DNA from: Anaerolineaceae bacterium UBA5404
GTDB lineage: Bacteria; Chloroflexota; Anaerolineae; Anaerolineales; Anaerolineaceae
Reading direction: 5' to 3'
Length of the DNA stretch: 64,000 nt
Assembly (NCBI GenBank): GCA_002409625.1
Contig: DHNY01000002.1
Span: 104,661 to 168,660, forward strand
Shown: positions 52,476 to 61,406 of the stretch, piece after piece
Numbering within the stretch: the first letter of the stretch is position 1
Layout of the letters: the number at the start of each line of letters is the position of its first letter
Position numbers and translations under genes: made by a program
The notes under the pieces: model-generated
What the model was told of the DNA's origin: nothing
What the model saw: the letters and a program-made list of their open reading frames with translations, nothing else
Databases searched by the model: none

Positions 52476-53549
52476 ATGACAGAACAAATCGGAAACAATG
52501 AAATTGAAGAAATTGAAGCCTTTGACGATCTGGACGATGGCTTTGTTCTTGACATTCGAGGGCTAAAAGTTTACTTCGAGTTACGCAAACGCGGTTTTCA
52601 ACATGCTGGTTTTGTGCGCGCTGTGGATGGTGTGGATCTGAACTTAAGACGTGGCGAAACCATCGCTATTGTGGGTGAGTCTGGCTGTGGTAAAACCAGT
52701 TTGATGAAGACCATCCTGCGCCTCAACACACCCACTGGTGGTGAGATCGAGTTTGATGGCGAAATCATCAATGACCTCAAAGCCAACGCGCTCAAGAATG
52801 TTCGTCGCAAGATTGGTTACGTACAGCAAGACCCCTATGGCGCTTTGGCACCATTCATGAACGTGCGCTCCATTCTTGAAGAACCCTTGAAGGTTAATGG
52901 CATCACTGACCGTCAGGAACGGCATGACCGAGTGGTTAAAGTGCTTGAAGAAGTACGCATGACCCCGGTTGAAGACTTCCTTGAAAAATTCCCTCACCAA
53001 CTCAGTGGTGGGCAGCAACAACGCATCGTCATCGCCCGCGCAATGATTTTGGACCCCATTTTGCTGGTGGCTGATGAGCCCGTTTCGATGTTGGATGCCT
53101 CAGTTCGTGTTGAAATTCTCAAACTTTTGCGCTCTTTGCAAGAAGAACACAATCTGGCGGTAATCTATATCACCCATGACCTTGCAACCGTACGTTACTT
53201 CTCAGAGTACATCTATGTAATGTATGCCGGCCAGGTTATTGAGAAAGCACAAGAAGCTGATCTCATCAACAATACCGCGCATCCTTACACACATGCTCTT
53301 TTGGCTGCTACTTCAGACCCTGATCCGAAGAACGTTGATGAATTCCAGGATGTTCCCCCAGGAGAACCGCCAAGCCTGGTAACACCACCTGCTGGCTGTC
53401 GTTTCCACCCGCGTTGCCCACACATGATCCCGAATCTGTGTGAAATTGAGCGTCCACCAGAGTTTGATCTGGGCAACGATCATCAGGTCGCCTGTTGGCT
53501 CTTTAGAGAACACCCGATTTACCGGGAATTCGAAAACGAAGCTGAGTAA
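52476..53549 (+). CDS. ABC importer ATPase, OppF/DppF-like
   Basis: A 357-residue ATPase: GESGCGKTS Walker A, HQLSGGQQQRIVIARA signature, and LLVADEPVSMLDAS Walker B. LITHD is replaced by ITHDLATVRYFSEYIYVMYAGQV. The C-terminal CRFHPRCPHMIPNLC cysteine motif is present. The N-terminal ~25 residues are acidic. ATG 52476 overlaps nothing and follows AAGGAGAAGG of the oppD end. Partner of the preceding ATPase. Confidence 0.93.
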   Translation: MTEQIGNNEIEEIEAFDDLDDGFVLDIRGLKVYFELRKRGFQHAGFVRAVDGVDLNLRRGETIAIVGESGCGKTSLMKTILRLNTPTGGEIEFDGEIINDLKANALKNVRRKIGYVQQDPYGALAPFMNVRSILEEPLKVNGITDRQERHDRVVKVLEEVRMTPVEDFLEKFPHQLSGGQQQRIVIARAMILDPILLVADEPVSMLDASVRVEILKLLRSLQEEHNLAVIYITHDLATVRYFSEYIYVMYAGQVIEKAQEADLINNTAHPYTHALLAATSDPDPKNVDEFQDVPPGEPPSLVTPPAGCRFHPRCPHMIPNLCEIERPPEFDLGNDHQVACWLFREHPIYREFENEAE

Positions 53550-53562
53550 AGAACAGGGTAGC

Positions 53563-53823
53563 TTGTTAAGATTTAGCTCAAAAAATATGATTATTCTTGG
53601 TGGCGTTTTGCTTGTGCTAAGCGTCATCATTCCCGCGCTAAGGCTGGTAGATATACTACCAGCCTGGCTCTGGATTGACTTTGTGTCCTATGCCATGATG
53701 GTGAGTGGTTTATTCATTGGCATGATGGGCATTTTTTCCTTTGCCAAAGCCTCACGTGACAAACATCGGGAAGAACGGCAATTCGAACAGTTTTTAGAGG
53801 ACGAAGACGAGTCTAAACAGTAA
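53563..53823 (+). CDS. Small hypothetical membrane protein at end of ABC operon 1
   Basis: An 86-residue protein with two hydrophobic segments (IILGGVLLVLSVIIPAL; WLWIDFVSYAMMVSGLFIGMMGIFSF) and a charged C-terminal tail (RDKHREERQFEQFLEDEDES). The start is either TTG 53563 (AGGG upstream) or ATG 53587 (no ribosome site). The small spacing from oppF and the next gene (2 bases on) places it in the operon. No family recognised. Confidence 0.6.
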   Translation: MLRFSSKNMIILGGVLLVLSVIIPALRLVDILPAWLWIDFVSYAMMVSGLFIGMMGIFSFAKASRDKHREERQFEQFLEDEDESKQ

Positions 53824-53825
53824 GA

Positions 53826-54380
53826 ATGAGCCGAAAAAAATATATCAACGCCTACGAAACCGTCTATGAATATGACGAAAAAGGGCGCGAAACCCGAAAA
53901 CTCCAATACAGGGGTCAATATTTTAAGGTGATGCTGGATGAGGCAGGGTTAAAGCGTTACAAACTCAGCCAAATCCTTTCTTTTTTGCTTGTCGCCCTCA
54001 TTCAAATCGGACTTGGTTTTTTAAACAATGCTGGTGGGCGTGTGTTGTATGTAAGTTTGCCTTATGTGGCAGTGTTTTTCCCTCTGTTGTATTGGGCGAT
54101 TGCTGCCTTTCGGCTGCCTTCCCAACAGCAGGAATTCAGGCTTGAAGTTATTGGGCTTAGTTTTGACCGCGTTAAACTAACCAGCTTAATTGTGACTGTT
54201 TTTGCAGCGATTGCAAGTTTGGGGCTGATCGTTTTTCTCATCCTTTTTAGGCCAGTAAACTTTTTATTTGATCTCTTATTCCTTATTGGCGAGTTAATTG
54301 TCTTTGCCATCGCGCTTTTCGCGCGTCTTAAAAGCCAAAAAATAGAAATTCGCGTTATTGAAGCGCCTTTAAAGCTGTAA
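53826..54380 (+). CDS. Hypothetical four-helix membrane protein
   Basis: A 184-residue protein with an N-terminal polar part (MSRKKYINAYETVYEYDEKGRETRKLQYRG) and about four transmembrane helices (~50-66, 75-93, 117-137, 140-160), ending in a short basic tail. No family recognised; it is the last gene of ABC operon 1 and may be a regulator or spacer protein of the membrane complex. A weak hairpin and the promoter of operon 2 follow. Confidence 0.65.
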   Translation: MSRKKYINAYETVYEYDEKGRETRKLQYRGQYFKVMLDEAGLKRYKLSQILSFLLVALIQIGLGFLNNAGGRVLYVSLPYVAVFFPLLYWAIAAFRLPSQQQEFRLEVIGLSFDRVKLTSLIVTVFAAIASLGLIVFLILFRPVNFLFDLLFLIGELIVFAIALFARLKSQKIEIRVIEAPLKL

Positions 54381-54513
54381 ATTGTTTTTTGTGCTTATAT
54401 TTACCATAATATATGTAGAATGCGTTACAATAGTGCCATAACTGCCTTGCTCTGGGCAGTGAGGTCCTTTACTGTCAATCTTTAATCCGTTTAAAAGGGC
54501 GACGGTGTTTTAA

Positions 54514-54543
54514 TTGACAGTTAAGCGACTCGAGGTTTATAAT
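54514..54543 (+). promoter_or_regulatory. Promoter of ABC importer operon 2
   Basis: TTGACA (54514-54519), an 18-base spacer, TATAAT (54538-54543). The TTGACA is embedded in ATTGACAGT, whose reverse complement ACTGTCAAT occurs at 54471-54479. Confidence 0.7.
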
Positions 54544-54574
54544 AAACTAAATTCAAATGGAGAATAGGAGAAAA

Positions 54575-57211
54575 ATGAGTAAATTAGCACGTATCTTATC
54601 CCTTCTGATCGTCACCGTTATGCTTGGTGGCATGCTCGCAGCATGTGGCCAAACTGTGACGCCAGATCCTACCGAGCCACCAGTTGTAGACCCGGTGGAC
54701 GAACCAGAACCCACAGAAGAACCGGAACCTGTTGATGAACCGGAACCCACAGAAGAACCAGAGCCCGTTGATGAACCGGAACCCACAGAAGAACCCGTCG
54801 TTTTTGAAGACGAACCCTACGGCGAGAATCTTCCCACGGCTCCTTCAATCGACACACCTTTGGTTGTAGCCTATAGCGCATTCTCCGAGAAGTTCAGCCC
54901 CTTCTTCTCTGAAACTGCGTACGATAGCGATGTCGCTGGCATGACCCAAATTGGTTTGATGACCACTGACCGCTTAGGCAAAATTATTGAAAACGCCATC
55001 GAAGGCGAAATCTCTGAATACAATGCTGTTCCCTACGAATACAAGGGCGCCGCAAACCTCACAGTTGATTACGATCCTGACACTAAGCAGACTACTTACA
55101 AGGCACGCATGCGCGTTGGTATGAAGTTCTCTGATGGCGAACCCGTAACGGCTGATGATGTTATCTTCACCTACTACACCTACTTGGATCCTTCCTATGT
55201 TGGTTCCACCAGCCTCAAATCGTATCCCATCATTGGTTTGCAAGAGTACCTGACCCAAACCCCAACCGCGGTTTTGGAACGCTACCAAAAGTATGCTGAA
55301 GATATCTTTGCTGCTGGCCGCGATCACGAACACTCAGATTCCGATGCCTGGACCAAAGAACTCCAGGATGCTTTCTGGGCTGAAGTTGATAAGTACGGTA
55401 TGGAACGCACTCAAGAAATCGTCACCTACGTTTTGAATAACTATGTTGACACATACGCCGAAGCCATCACCGGTAAAACCGCTGAAGAAGTCAAAGAAAG
55501 CGAAGGCCTTCAGGTCGCCTTCGGTATGGGCCTCTGGGGCTTTGGTGGCTTAGAATGTAAAGAAGAAGTTGCTGAAGGCGAAGATTGTCCAGAAGAAGCT
55601 GGCCAAATCTTCAAAACTGCTTACCTCGAAAAAGAATTCGACCTCGAAACCGAATTCCCCACCGTTGATGACTACTATGCTGACATCTTGGCTGCCTACG
55701 AAAACGACGTTGTCATAGCCTGGGATACAGAAGCCGCTGGCGACAACAAAGACGTCAAGGGTTCTGCAACCACCGAATTCATCAAAGAATGGGGTCCCAA
55801 AGACGAAGAAACCGGTGATGAAGGCGTTCCCAACATTGCTGGTATCCGCAAGATTGATGATTACACTATCGAAGTCGTTCTGGATGGTTTTTCCGCACCC
55901 GCAGTTTACTCCGTGCTTGGTGTTAGCGTTACCCCATTGCACTACTACGGTGACAAAGAACAATATGACTACGAAAACAATAAGTTCGGTTTCCCCTTCG
56001 GTGATCTGAGCAAACAACTTAGCCTCACCGGAAAACCCATGGGCGCTGGCCCCTACAAATTTGTTGAATACAACAACCGTGTTGTTCGCTTTGAAGCCAA
56101 CGAACACTATTACAAGGGCTGCCCCAAGATCCGCGAAATCCAATTCAAGGAAACTGACTCACGTGACGTTGCTTCCGCTTTGAACACTGGTGATGCTGAC
56201 GCTGGCGAACTCTCCTTTAACATGGAACGCTTCCAAGAAGTTATGGGTTATAACAGCAATGGCGAAACCACTGGTGACGTGATTACCCTGATCAAAGTTG
56301 ACAACCTTGGCTACGGTTACATCGGTATCAACGCTGACACCGTCAACGTTGGTGGTTCACCTAGCTCAGATGCATCCAAGGCTCTCCGCAAGGCATTGGC
56401 AACCATCCTGGCAGTCCGCCGTGATGTTGCTATTGCTACTTACTACGGTGAGTTTGCATCCGTTATTAACTACCCCATTTCCAACACCAGCTGGGCTGCT
56501 CCTCAACCCACCGATGACGATTACGAAATCGCCTTCTCGGTTGACGTTGAAGGCAAGCCCATCTACACTGCTGACATGGAACCCGAAGCCAAATACGAAG
56601 CTGCCCGCCAGGCTGCTTTAGGTTTCTTCGAAGCTGCCGGCTACACCATTGCTGATGGTAAAGTAACCGAAGCTCCCGAAGGCGCCAAGATGGCTTACGA
56701 ATTGATCATTCCTGGTGACGGTACTGGTGATCACCCTGCATTCGCTATCATCACTGACGCAAAAGCTGATCTCGAACTGCTTGGTTTTGAACTGCTCATC
56801 AACGATCCTTCCAGCGCCAACGTTCTTTGGAATGCTCTGGATTCCGGTCAACAAGAACTGTGGACTGCAGCATGGGGCTCAACCATTGATCCTGACATGT
56901 ACCAGGTCTACCACAGCAACAACGTTGTTGGCGAAGGTGGAACTGACTCCAACCACTATCACATCCGCGACGCCGAACTTGATAGCTTTATCATGGACGC
57001 CCGCGTGTCTGAAGACCAAAACTACCGCAAGGCTGTTTACAAGCAGGCTCTTGATGTGATTATTGACTGGGCAGTAGAAATCCCCACCTACCAACGCCAG
57101 AACGCAACCATCTTCAGCACTCAACGCTTGAATGTCGACACCCTTACACCTGACATCACAACCTTCTGGGGTTGGATGAACGACCTTCAACTTCTTGAGA
57201 TGCTTCCCTAG
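54575..57211 (+). CDS. Family-5 solute-binding lipoprotein of ABC importer 2
   Basis: An 878-residue SBP_bac_5 protein paralogous to that of operon 1. The lipobox LAAC has its Cys at ~24, followed by a linker of repeated EPEPTEEPEPVD units and a domain with VVAYSAFSEKFSPFFSETAYD and MKFSDGEPVTADDVIFTYYTY. A long acidic insertion (~residues 250-390, D/E-rich) is followed by GKPMGAGPYKFVEY. ATG 54575 follows ATAGGAG; ATG 54557 is the less likely start. Insertion and linker make it far longer than ordinary OppA/DppA. Confidence 0.88.
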   Translation: MSKLARILSLLIVTVMLGGMLAACGQTVTPDPTEPPVVDPVDEPEPTEEPEPVDEPEPTEEPEPVDEPEPTEEPVVFEDEPYGENLPTAPSIDTPLVVAYSAFSEKFSPFFSETAYDSDVAGMTQIGLMTTDRLGKIIENAIEGEISEYNAVPYEYKGAANLTVDYDPDTKQTTYKARMRVGMKFSDGEPVTADDVIFTYYTYLDPSYVGSTSLKSYPIIGLQEYLTQTPTAVLERYQKYAEDIFAAGRDHEHSDSDAWTKELQDAFWAEVDKYGMERTQEIVTYVLNNYVDTYAEAITGKTAEEVKESEGLQVAFGMGLWGFGGLECKEEVAEGEDCPEEAGQIFKTAYLEKEFDLETEFPTVDDYYADILAAYENDVVIAWDTEAAGDNKDVKGSATTEFIKEWGPKDEETGDEGVPNIAGIRKIDDYTIEVVLDGFSAPAVYSVLGVSVTPLHYYGDKEQYDYENNKFGFPFGDLSKQLSLTGKPMGAGPYKFVEYNNRVVRFEANEHYYKGCPKIREIQFKETDSRDVASALNTGDADAGELSFNMERFQEVMGYNSNGETTGDVITLIKVDNLGYGYIGINADTVNVGGSPSSDASKALRKALATILAVRRDVAIATYYGEFASVINYPISNTSWAAPQPTDDDYEIAFSVDVEGKPIYTADMEPEAKYEAARQAALGFFEAAGYTIADGKVTEAPEGAKMAYELIIPGDGTGDHPAFAIITDAKADLELLGFELLINDPSSANVLWNALDSGQQELWTAAWGSTIDPDMYQVYHSNNVVGEGGTDSNHYHIRDAELDSFIMDARVSEDQNYRKAVYKQALDVIIDWAVEIPTYQRQNATIFSTQRLNVDTLTPDITTFWGWMNDLQLLEMLP
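54701..54796 (+). repeat. 36-bp tandem coding repeat (2.7 copies)
   Basis: Units at 54701-54736, 54737-54772 and 54773-54796 (partial) encode the 12-residue unit E-P-E-P-T-E-E-P-E-P-V-D. Units differ at a few third positions. Confidence 0.85.
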
Positions 57212-57254
57212 TTCGTGAAAATGAACTGGGTGAGTCAATAAGCTGACTAGTAAA

Positions 57255-57280
57255 GTGAGCCCACCCTTGGGTGGGCTCAC
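57255..57280 (+). terminator. Intercistronic hairpin between binding-protein and permease genes, operon 2
   Basis: GTGAGCCCACCC (57255-57266) and GGGTGGGCTCAC (57269-57280) form a 12-bp arm pair, followed by ATTTATC with no long T tract. It occupies the same place as the hairpin in operon 1 but has an unrelated sequence. Confidence 0.7.
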
Positions 57281-57336
57281 ATTTATCGACCCAGAACGAG
57301 CAAGCTCGTTTTATAGCTTGAAGGAAGTGAAACACT

Positions 57337-58326
57337 ATGAGTAATTTCATTATACGGAGAGTTTTCCTCGGTCTCTTCATTGTGTTTTTCGGGGCCATGA
57401 TTGTGTACGCTACCATTCGTAGCTTACCAAGCTCTTATGTTGAAACAATTGCAAGACAACGTGCCGCTAACCCTGCCAGTATGAAGACCTATCAACAATG
57501 GATTGATGAACTGAACAAGGTTTATCATCTTGATGTTGGCGTTATTCCTGGTTATTTTGGCTGGCTCAAAAATGCAGTCCGAGGAGATTTTGGTATTTCC
57601 TGGATCTACAACGTTCCTGTGACCCAAAAGTTCAAGGAGGTCATCCCCTACTCGATGGCCTTGAACCTGATAACCTTTGCAGTACAAATTGTGATATCTA
57701 TTCCATTAGGTATCCTTGCCGCACGCAAGCAATATTCCGGTGTGGACTACGCGATTACCGTTTTCGCGCTTGCCGGTCTTTCGTTGCCGACCTTCTTCCT
57801 GGCGACATTGCTGAAATATGTGTTTAGCATCAAACTAAAGTGGTTCCCCTTATATGGTATTACCAGCCGTTTCTTCTCGACCATGAGCAAAACGGAACAA
57901 ATTTTGGATATGGGTAAAAACCTTACCCTACCTATTGTTACGCTGATGATGCTTTCAATTGGTGGCCTCATGCGCTATACACGTACAAACATGCTTGAGG
58001 TGCTTAACTCTGACTACATACGAACCGCCCGCGCCAAGGGTCTTTCTGAAAAGGTTGTAATCAATAAGCACGCTTTCAGAAACACGCTTATCCCATTGGT
58101 AAGCTACATGAGCACCCTTTTGCCAGCCATGTTTGGCGGTTCGCTGATTACTGAAACCATGTATCAAATTCCCGGTATTGGCTATATCTCATTTGGTGCA
58201 ATGCAACAGGGTGACATCCCATTTGGTATGTTCTACACCACATTCTTGCTTTTGCTCACTCAGATTAGCTTGTTAATCGCAGATATTATGTATGCGGTTG
58301 TAGACCCCCGGGTTAGAGTAAATTAA
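57337..58326 (+). CDS. ABC importer permease, DppB/OppB-like
   Basis: A 329-residue inner-membrane permease: an N-terminal helix (VFLGLFIVFFGAMIVYATI), an extracytoplasmic part with YGITSRFFSTM, and the coupling helix YIRTARAKGLSEKVVINKHAFRN. The typical end YAVVDPRVRVN is present. Length is normal for DppB. GAAGGAAGTG precedes ATG 57337. It pairs with the next permease gene. Confidence 0.9.
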   Translation: MSNFIIRRVFLGLFIVFFGAMIVYATIRSLPSSYVETIARQRAANPASMKTYQQWIDELNKVYHLDVGVIPGYFGWLKNAVRGDFGISWIYNVPVTQKFKEVIPYSMALNLITFAVQIVISIPLGILAARKQYSGVDYAITVFALAGLSLPTFFLATLLKYVFSIKLKWFPLYGITSRFFSTMSKTEQILDMGKNLTLPIVTLMMLSIGGLMRYTRTNMLEVLNSDYIRTARAKGLSEKVVINKHAFRNTLIPLVSYMSTLLPAMFGGSLITETMYQIPGIGYISFGAMQQGDIPFGMFYTTFLLLLTQISLLIADIMYAVVDPRVRVN

Positions 58327-58338
58327 GGTTGGTGATAA

Positions 58339-60189
58339 ATGACTGACGAATTAAAACACAACCCAGACGCTGATTCCTTTGATCCAGTCGAAGGGTCAGA
58401 ACATCACGAACCAAGCTCAAGACCGCAACCATTGAATGTTTTCGGTCCTATTGATGAGCCCATGGAAGACCTGGTGCAAGGAGACGCCTTGCCAAAGGAC
58501 ACAGAAGAAATGGCACTTGACGACTTCCGGCGTGTAAAAGTGCTCTCACCTGGCATGCTTGTGTTTAAGCGCTTCATTCGCAACAAACTTGCCGTTGTGG
58601 GCATTATCATTTTGGCGATAATGTTCGTTTTCTCGTTCCTTGGGCCAATCTTCTCACCATATACGCAGACTCAAACCTTTAAAGGTATGAAACCGATGTC
58701 GCGCGAGTTTGCTGGCGCCATCTACAATACTGAAGAGCGTTACACAGTTGCAGAAGGTGAAAGCTTTGGGCCTGCAGATCGGGCAGCTTATCTTCTCGCT
58801 CGCGGACAGGGCGTAGTGGATTTTAAAGCTGGAGATACTGAATTCTACTATATTGAGGTGATTCCAGATTTCTACCGTATTGTGAAATTAGAGAAAGTTG
58901 CTCAAACGAACCCTCTAGGTGAATTGCCTGAGAATGATCCAAACATCTCTGAAGAGTTCATAGCAGCCTACGAAGCCAATAAGAACCAAGGCAGCTTCGT
59001 TTTTGAAGATGTTAAATACATCATTACTGGTCGCAAGGTGAAATCTGTTTCTACCGAAAAAGAAGTTGCTATTGCCTCGATTTATGTGTTTGATCCCTAT
59101 AAACAAACCGACAATGCTTTTGTAAAATCCCATGCTTTTATGTTGGGGGTTGGAAAAGCCATTGCGGATGGCAGCTCAAGTTTTACTGTTGAAAATCGCG
59201 AGTTTAACCTTGAGATGGATGGCAATAATGGTACGGTAAAAGATCTTAAAGGCGAGAACTTTGCCCAGATTTCCAACATCATCGTTAATCCTTTGAACGC
59301 GAGTACCTTCTTGGATATCGATTTTAAAGAAATAGTTCGCGACACGATGAACGACAAGAAGAACGATTTCTACCACACTGATGAACAAGGAAATGAAAAC
59401 CACTACAAAATTGTTGTGGTCAACCAAAACTACAATATCCTGCGCGATATGCCCACAGAAGTCATCCGTACCTATGAAGCGCCAAACGATGCTCACTGGC
59501 TTGGTTTGGACAACAACGGTATGGACTTACTCACCCGCCTGATGTATGGTGGCAGAATCTCTTTAATGGTTGGTTTTGTGGTCATCATCATTGAGATGCT
59601 GATTGGTGTGATTTTTGGTGGCATTTCTGGCTACTTTGGTGGTGCCGTGGACACGATCATGATGCGTTTTGTGGACTTGTTCAACAGTATTCCCTTCTAC
59701 CCCATCGTGATTATCTTTGGTTCGGTGATGGATGCCTTACAGGTTGGTTCCACCCAGCGTATCTTCCTGTTGATGGGTATCCTGGGTGTGCTGGGTTGGA
59801 CCGGTATCGCACGTGTTGTTCGCGGTCAGATTTTGAGTTTGCGCGAACAAGACTTTATGATAGCTACCGAAGCAACCGGTATCAAAACCAGCCGCCGTAT
59901 TTTCCGCCACCTTATTCCCAACGTTATGCCACTGCTTATCGTTTCTGCTACTGCTGGTCTGGGTGGCATCATCATTTCTGAGGCAACGCTCGGCTTCTTG
60001 GGTTTGGGTATTAAATACCCCGAAGCTTCATGGGGTAGCATCATCAACGTTGCATCAGACGCGCACGTTATGCAGAGCTACTGGTGGATGTGGTTCCCTG
60101 CCGGCATGTTGATTTTGCTCACCGTGTTGGGCTTTAACTTTGTTGGCGACGGTTTGCGCGACGCTTACGATCCAAAAATGAAACGTTAG
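58339..60189 (+). CDS. ABC importer permease, DppC/OppC-like, with very large extracytoplasmic insertion
   Basis: A 616-residue permease, twice the usual size. A ~65-residue polar cytoplasmic N-terminus precedes the first helix (~90-112). A polar insertion of ~280 residues (~115-385) follows, rich in short beta-strand-like segments. The usual core comes next: HWLGLDNNGMDLLTRLMYGGRISL, the coupling motif with IATEATGIKTSRRIFRHLIPN, and SEATLGFLGLGIKYPEA. GGTTGGTG precedes ATG 58339. It is a partner of the preceding permease. Confidence 0.88.
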   Translation: MTDELKHNPDADSFDPVEGSEHHEPSSRPQPLNVFGPIDEPMEDLVQGDALPKDTEEMALDDFRRVKVLSPGMLVFKRFIRNKLAVVGIIILAIMFVFSFLGPIFSPYTQTQTFKGMKPMSREFAGAIYNTEERYTVAEGESFGPADRAAYLLARGQGVVDFKAGDTEFYYIEVIPDFYRIVKLEKVAQTNPLGELPENDPNISEEFIAAYEANKNQGSFVFEDVKYIITGRKVKSVSTEKEVAIASIYVFDPYKQTDNAFVKSHAFMLGVGKAIADGSSSFTVENREFNLEMDGNNGTVKDLKGENFAQISNIIVNPLNASTFLDIDFKEIVRDTMNDKKNDFYHTDEQGNENHYKIVVVNQNYNILRDMPTEVIRTYEAPNDAHWLGLDNNGMDLLTRLMYGGRISLMVGFVVIIIEMLIGVIFGGISGYFGGAVDTIMMRFVDLFNSIPFYPIVIIFGSVMDALQVGSTQRIFLLMGILGVLGWTGIARVVRGQILSLREQDFMIATEATGIKTSRRIFRHLIPNVMPLLIVSATAGLGGIIISEATLGFLGLGIKYPEASWGSIINVASDAHVMQSYWWMWFPAGMLILLTVLGFNFVGDGLRDAYDPKMKR

Positions 60190-60197
60190 GAGCATCG

Positions 60198-61406
60198 ATG
60201 ACTGACGAGAATAAAGACTTAAGTATTTACGAAACAACCGAGGCGGAAGAAGATCGCGTAAAGGAGAGCATTCACCTTAGCGCGCGAGAATCCGCGCGGA
60301 TTACGCGTGAGAACCGACGCATAACCAACCAAATTGAACGCCGTCGCAATCGCCGCAATGTGGACCCTTCAGAATATCTCACCGAGATGATTGATGAAGA
60401 AAACGTGGTTGAATTTGATGACCTGCATACCTACTTCTTTACCGATATCGGTACGGTTCGCGCTGTGGATGGCGTGACCTTTGAAATACCCGTGGGTAAA
60501 ACCGTGGGCGTTGTGGGTGAATCGGGCTGTGGTAAATCTGTTACCGCGCTCTCACTGATGCAATTGGTGCAGCGACCTCAAGGACAAACGGTTAAGGGGC
60601 ACATTCGCTTCAATACCGGCGAAAAGGTTTATGACATCCCCAACACGCCAACCGAGATTATGGAAACCATCCGTGGTGCGCAAGTCTCGATGATCTTCCA
60701 GGAACCCATGACCAGCTTGAATCCCGTCTTTAGGGCTGGTGATCAGATTGACGAAGTTATCGCTTTGCACAACCCCAAAATGACCAAAGAAGAGGTAAAG
60801 GCGCAATCCATCTCCATGATCGAAATGGTTGGTATCGCCAACGCCGAAGGTGTGTATTCAATGTACCCCCATGAACTATCGGGTGGTATGCGCCAACGCA
60901 TCATGATTGCTATGGCTTTGGCTTGTAACCCACGCCTTATTATTGCGGATGAACCTACAACCGCTTTGGATGTGACCATTCAGGCACAAATTCTTGACTT
61001 GTTGCGCAACCTTAAGGACCGCATCAACTCGAGTATTATGCTTATTACCCATGACCTTGGTGTTGTGGCAGAAATGGCAGATTATGTTGTGGTTATGTAC
61101 GCCGGACGAATCGTGGAAAAAGGCACTGCGAGTGAAGTATTCCTAACCCCTCAGCATCCTTACACCGTGGGTTTGATGGCGTCTAAACCAGTGATTAACA
61201 AGGAAGTTGACCGCCTGTATAGCATCCCTGGCACAGTGCCCAACCCCATTAACATGCCTAACTACTGCTACTTTAAAGACCGATGTAATAAGCGCATGCC
61301 CATTTGTAACGGTGAGTACCCACCTGAAATTTACACTTCTGACTCCCATATGGTTGCCTGCTACCTTTACTTAGATAAACACAACGAGGCCAACAATGGA
61401 ATATGA
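60198..61406 (+). CDS. ABC importer ATPase, OppD/DppD-like
   Basis: A 402-residue ATPase with an extra ~70-residue charged N-terminal region. Walker A is GESGCGKSV, the signature HELSGGMRQRIMIA and Walker B LIIADEPTTALDV, with LITHD. The C-terminal motif CYFKDRCNKRMPICNGEYP keeps the cysteine pattern of the family. It starts 8 bases after the permease stop. Its end overlaps the next ATPase gene by 11 bases. Confidence 0.93.
   Translation: MTDENKDLSIYETTEAEEDRVKESIHLSARESARITRENRRITNQIERRRNRRNVDPSEYLTEMIDEENVVEFDDLHTYFFTDIGTVRAVDGVTFEIPVGKTVGVVGESGCGKSVTALSLMQLVQRPQGQTVKGHIRFNTGEKVYDIPNTPTEIMETIRGAQVSMIFQEPMTSLNPVFRAGDQIDEVIALHNPKMTKEEVKAQSISMIEMVGIANAEGVYSMYPHELSGGMRQRIMIAMALACNPRLIIADEPTTALDVTIQAQILDLLRNLKDRINSSIMLITHDLGVVAEMADYVVVMYAGRIVEKGTASEVFLTPQHPYTVGLMASKPVINKEVDRLYSIPGTVPNPINMPNYCYFKDRCNKRMPICNGEYPPEIYTSDSHMVACYLYLDKHNEANNGI

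Noticed and set aside
54439..54460. Terminator with stem ACTGCC/GGCAGT after the last gene of ABC operon 1
   Set aside because: Only six pairs with no T tract; too weak to list as a terminator.
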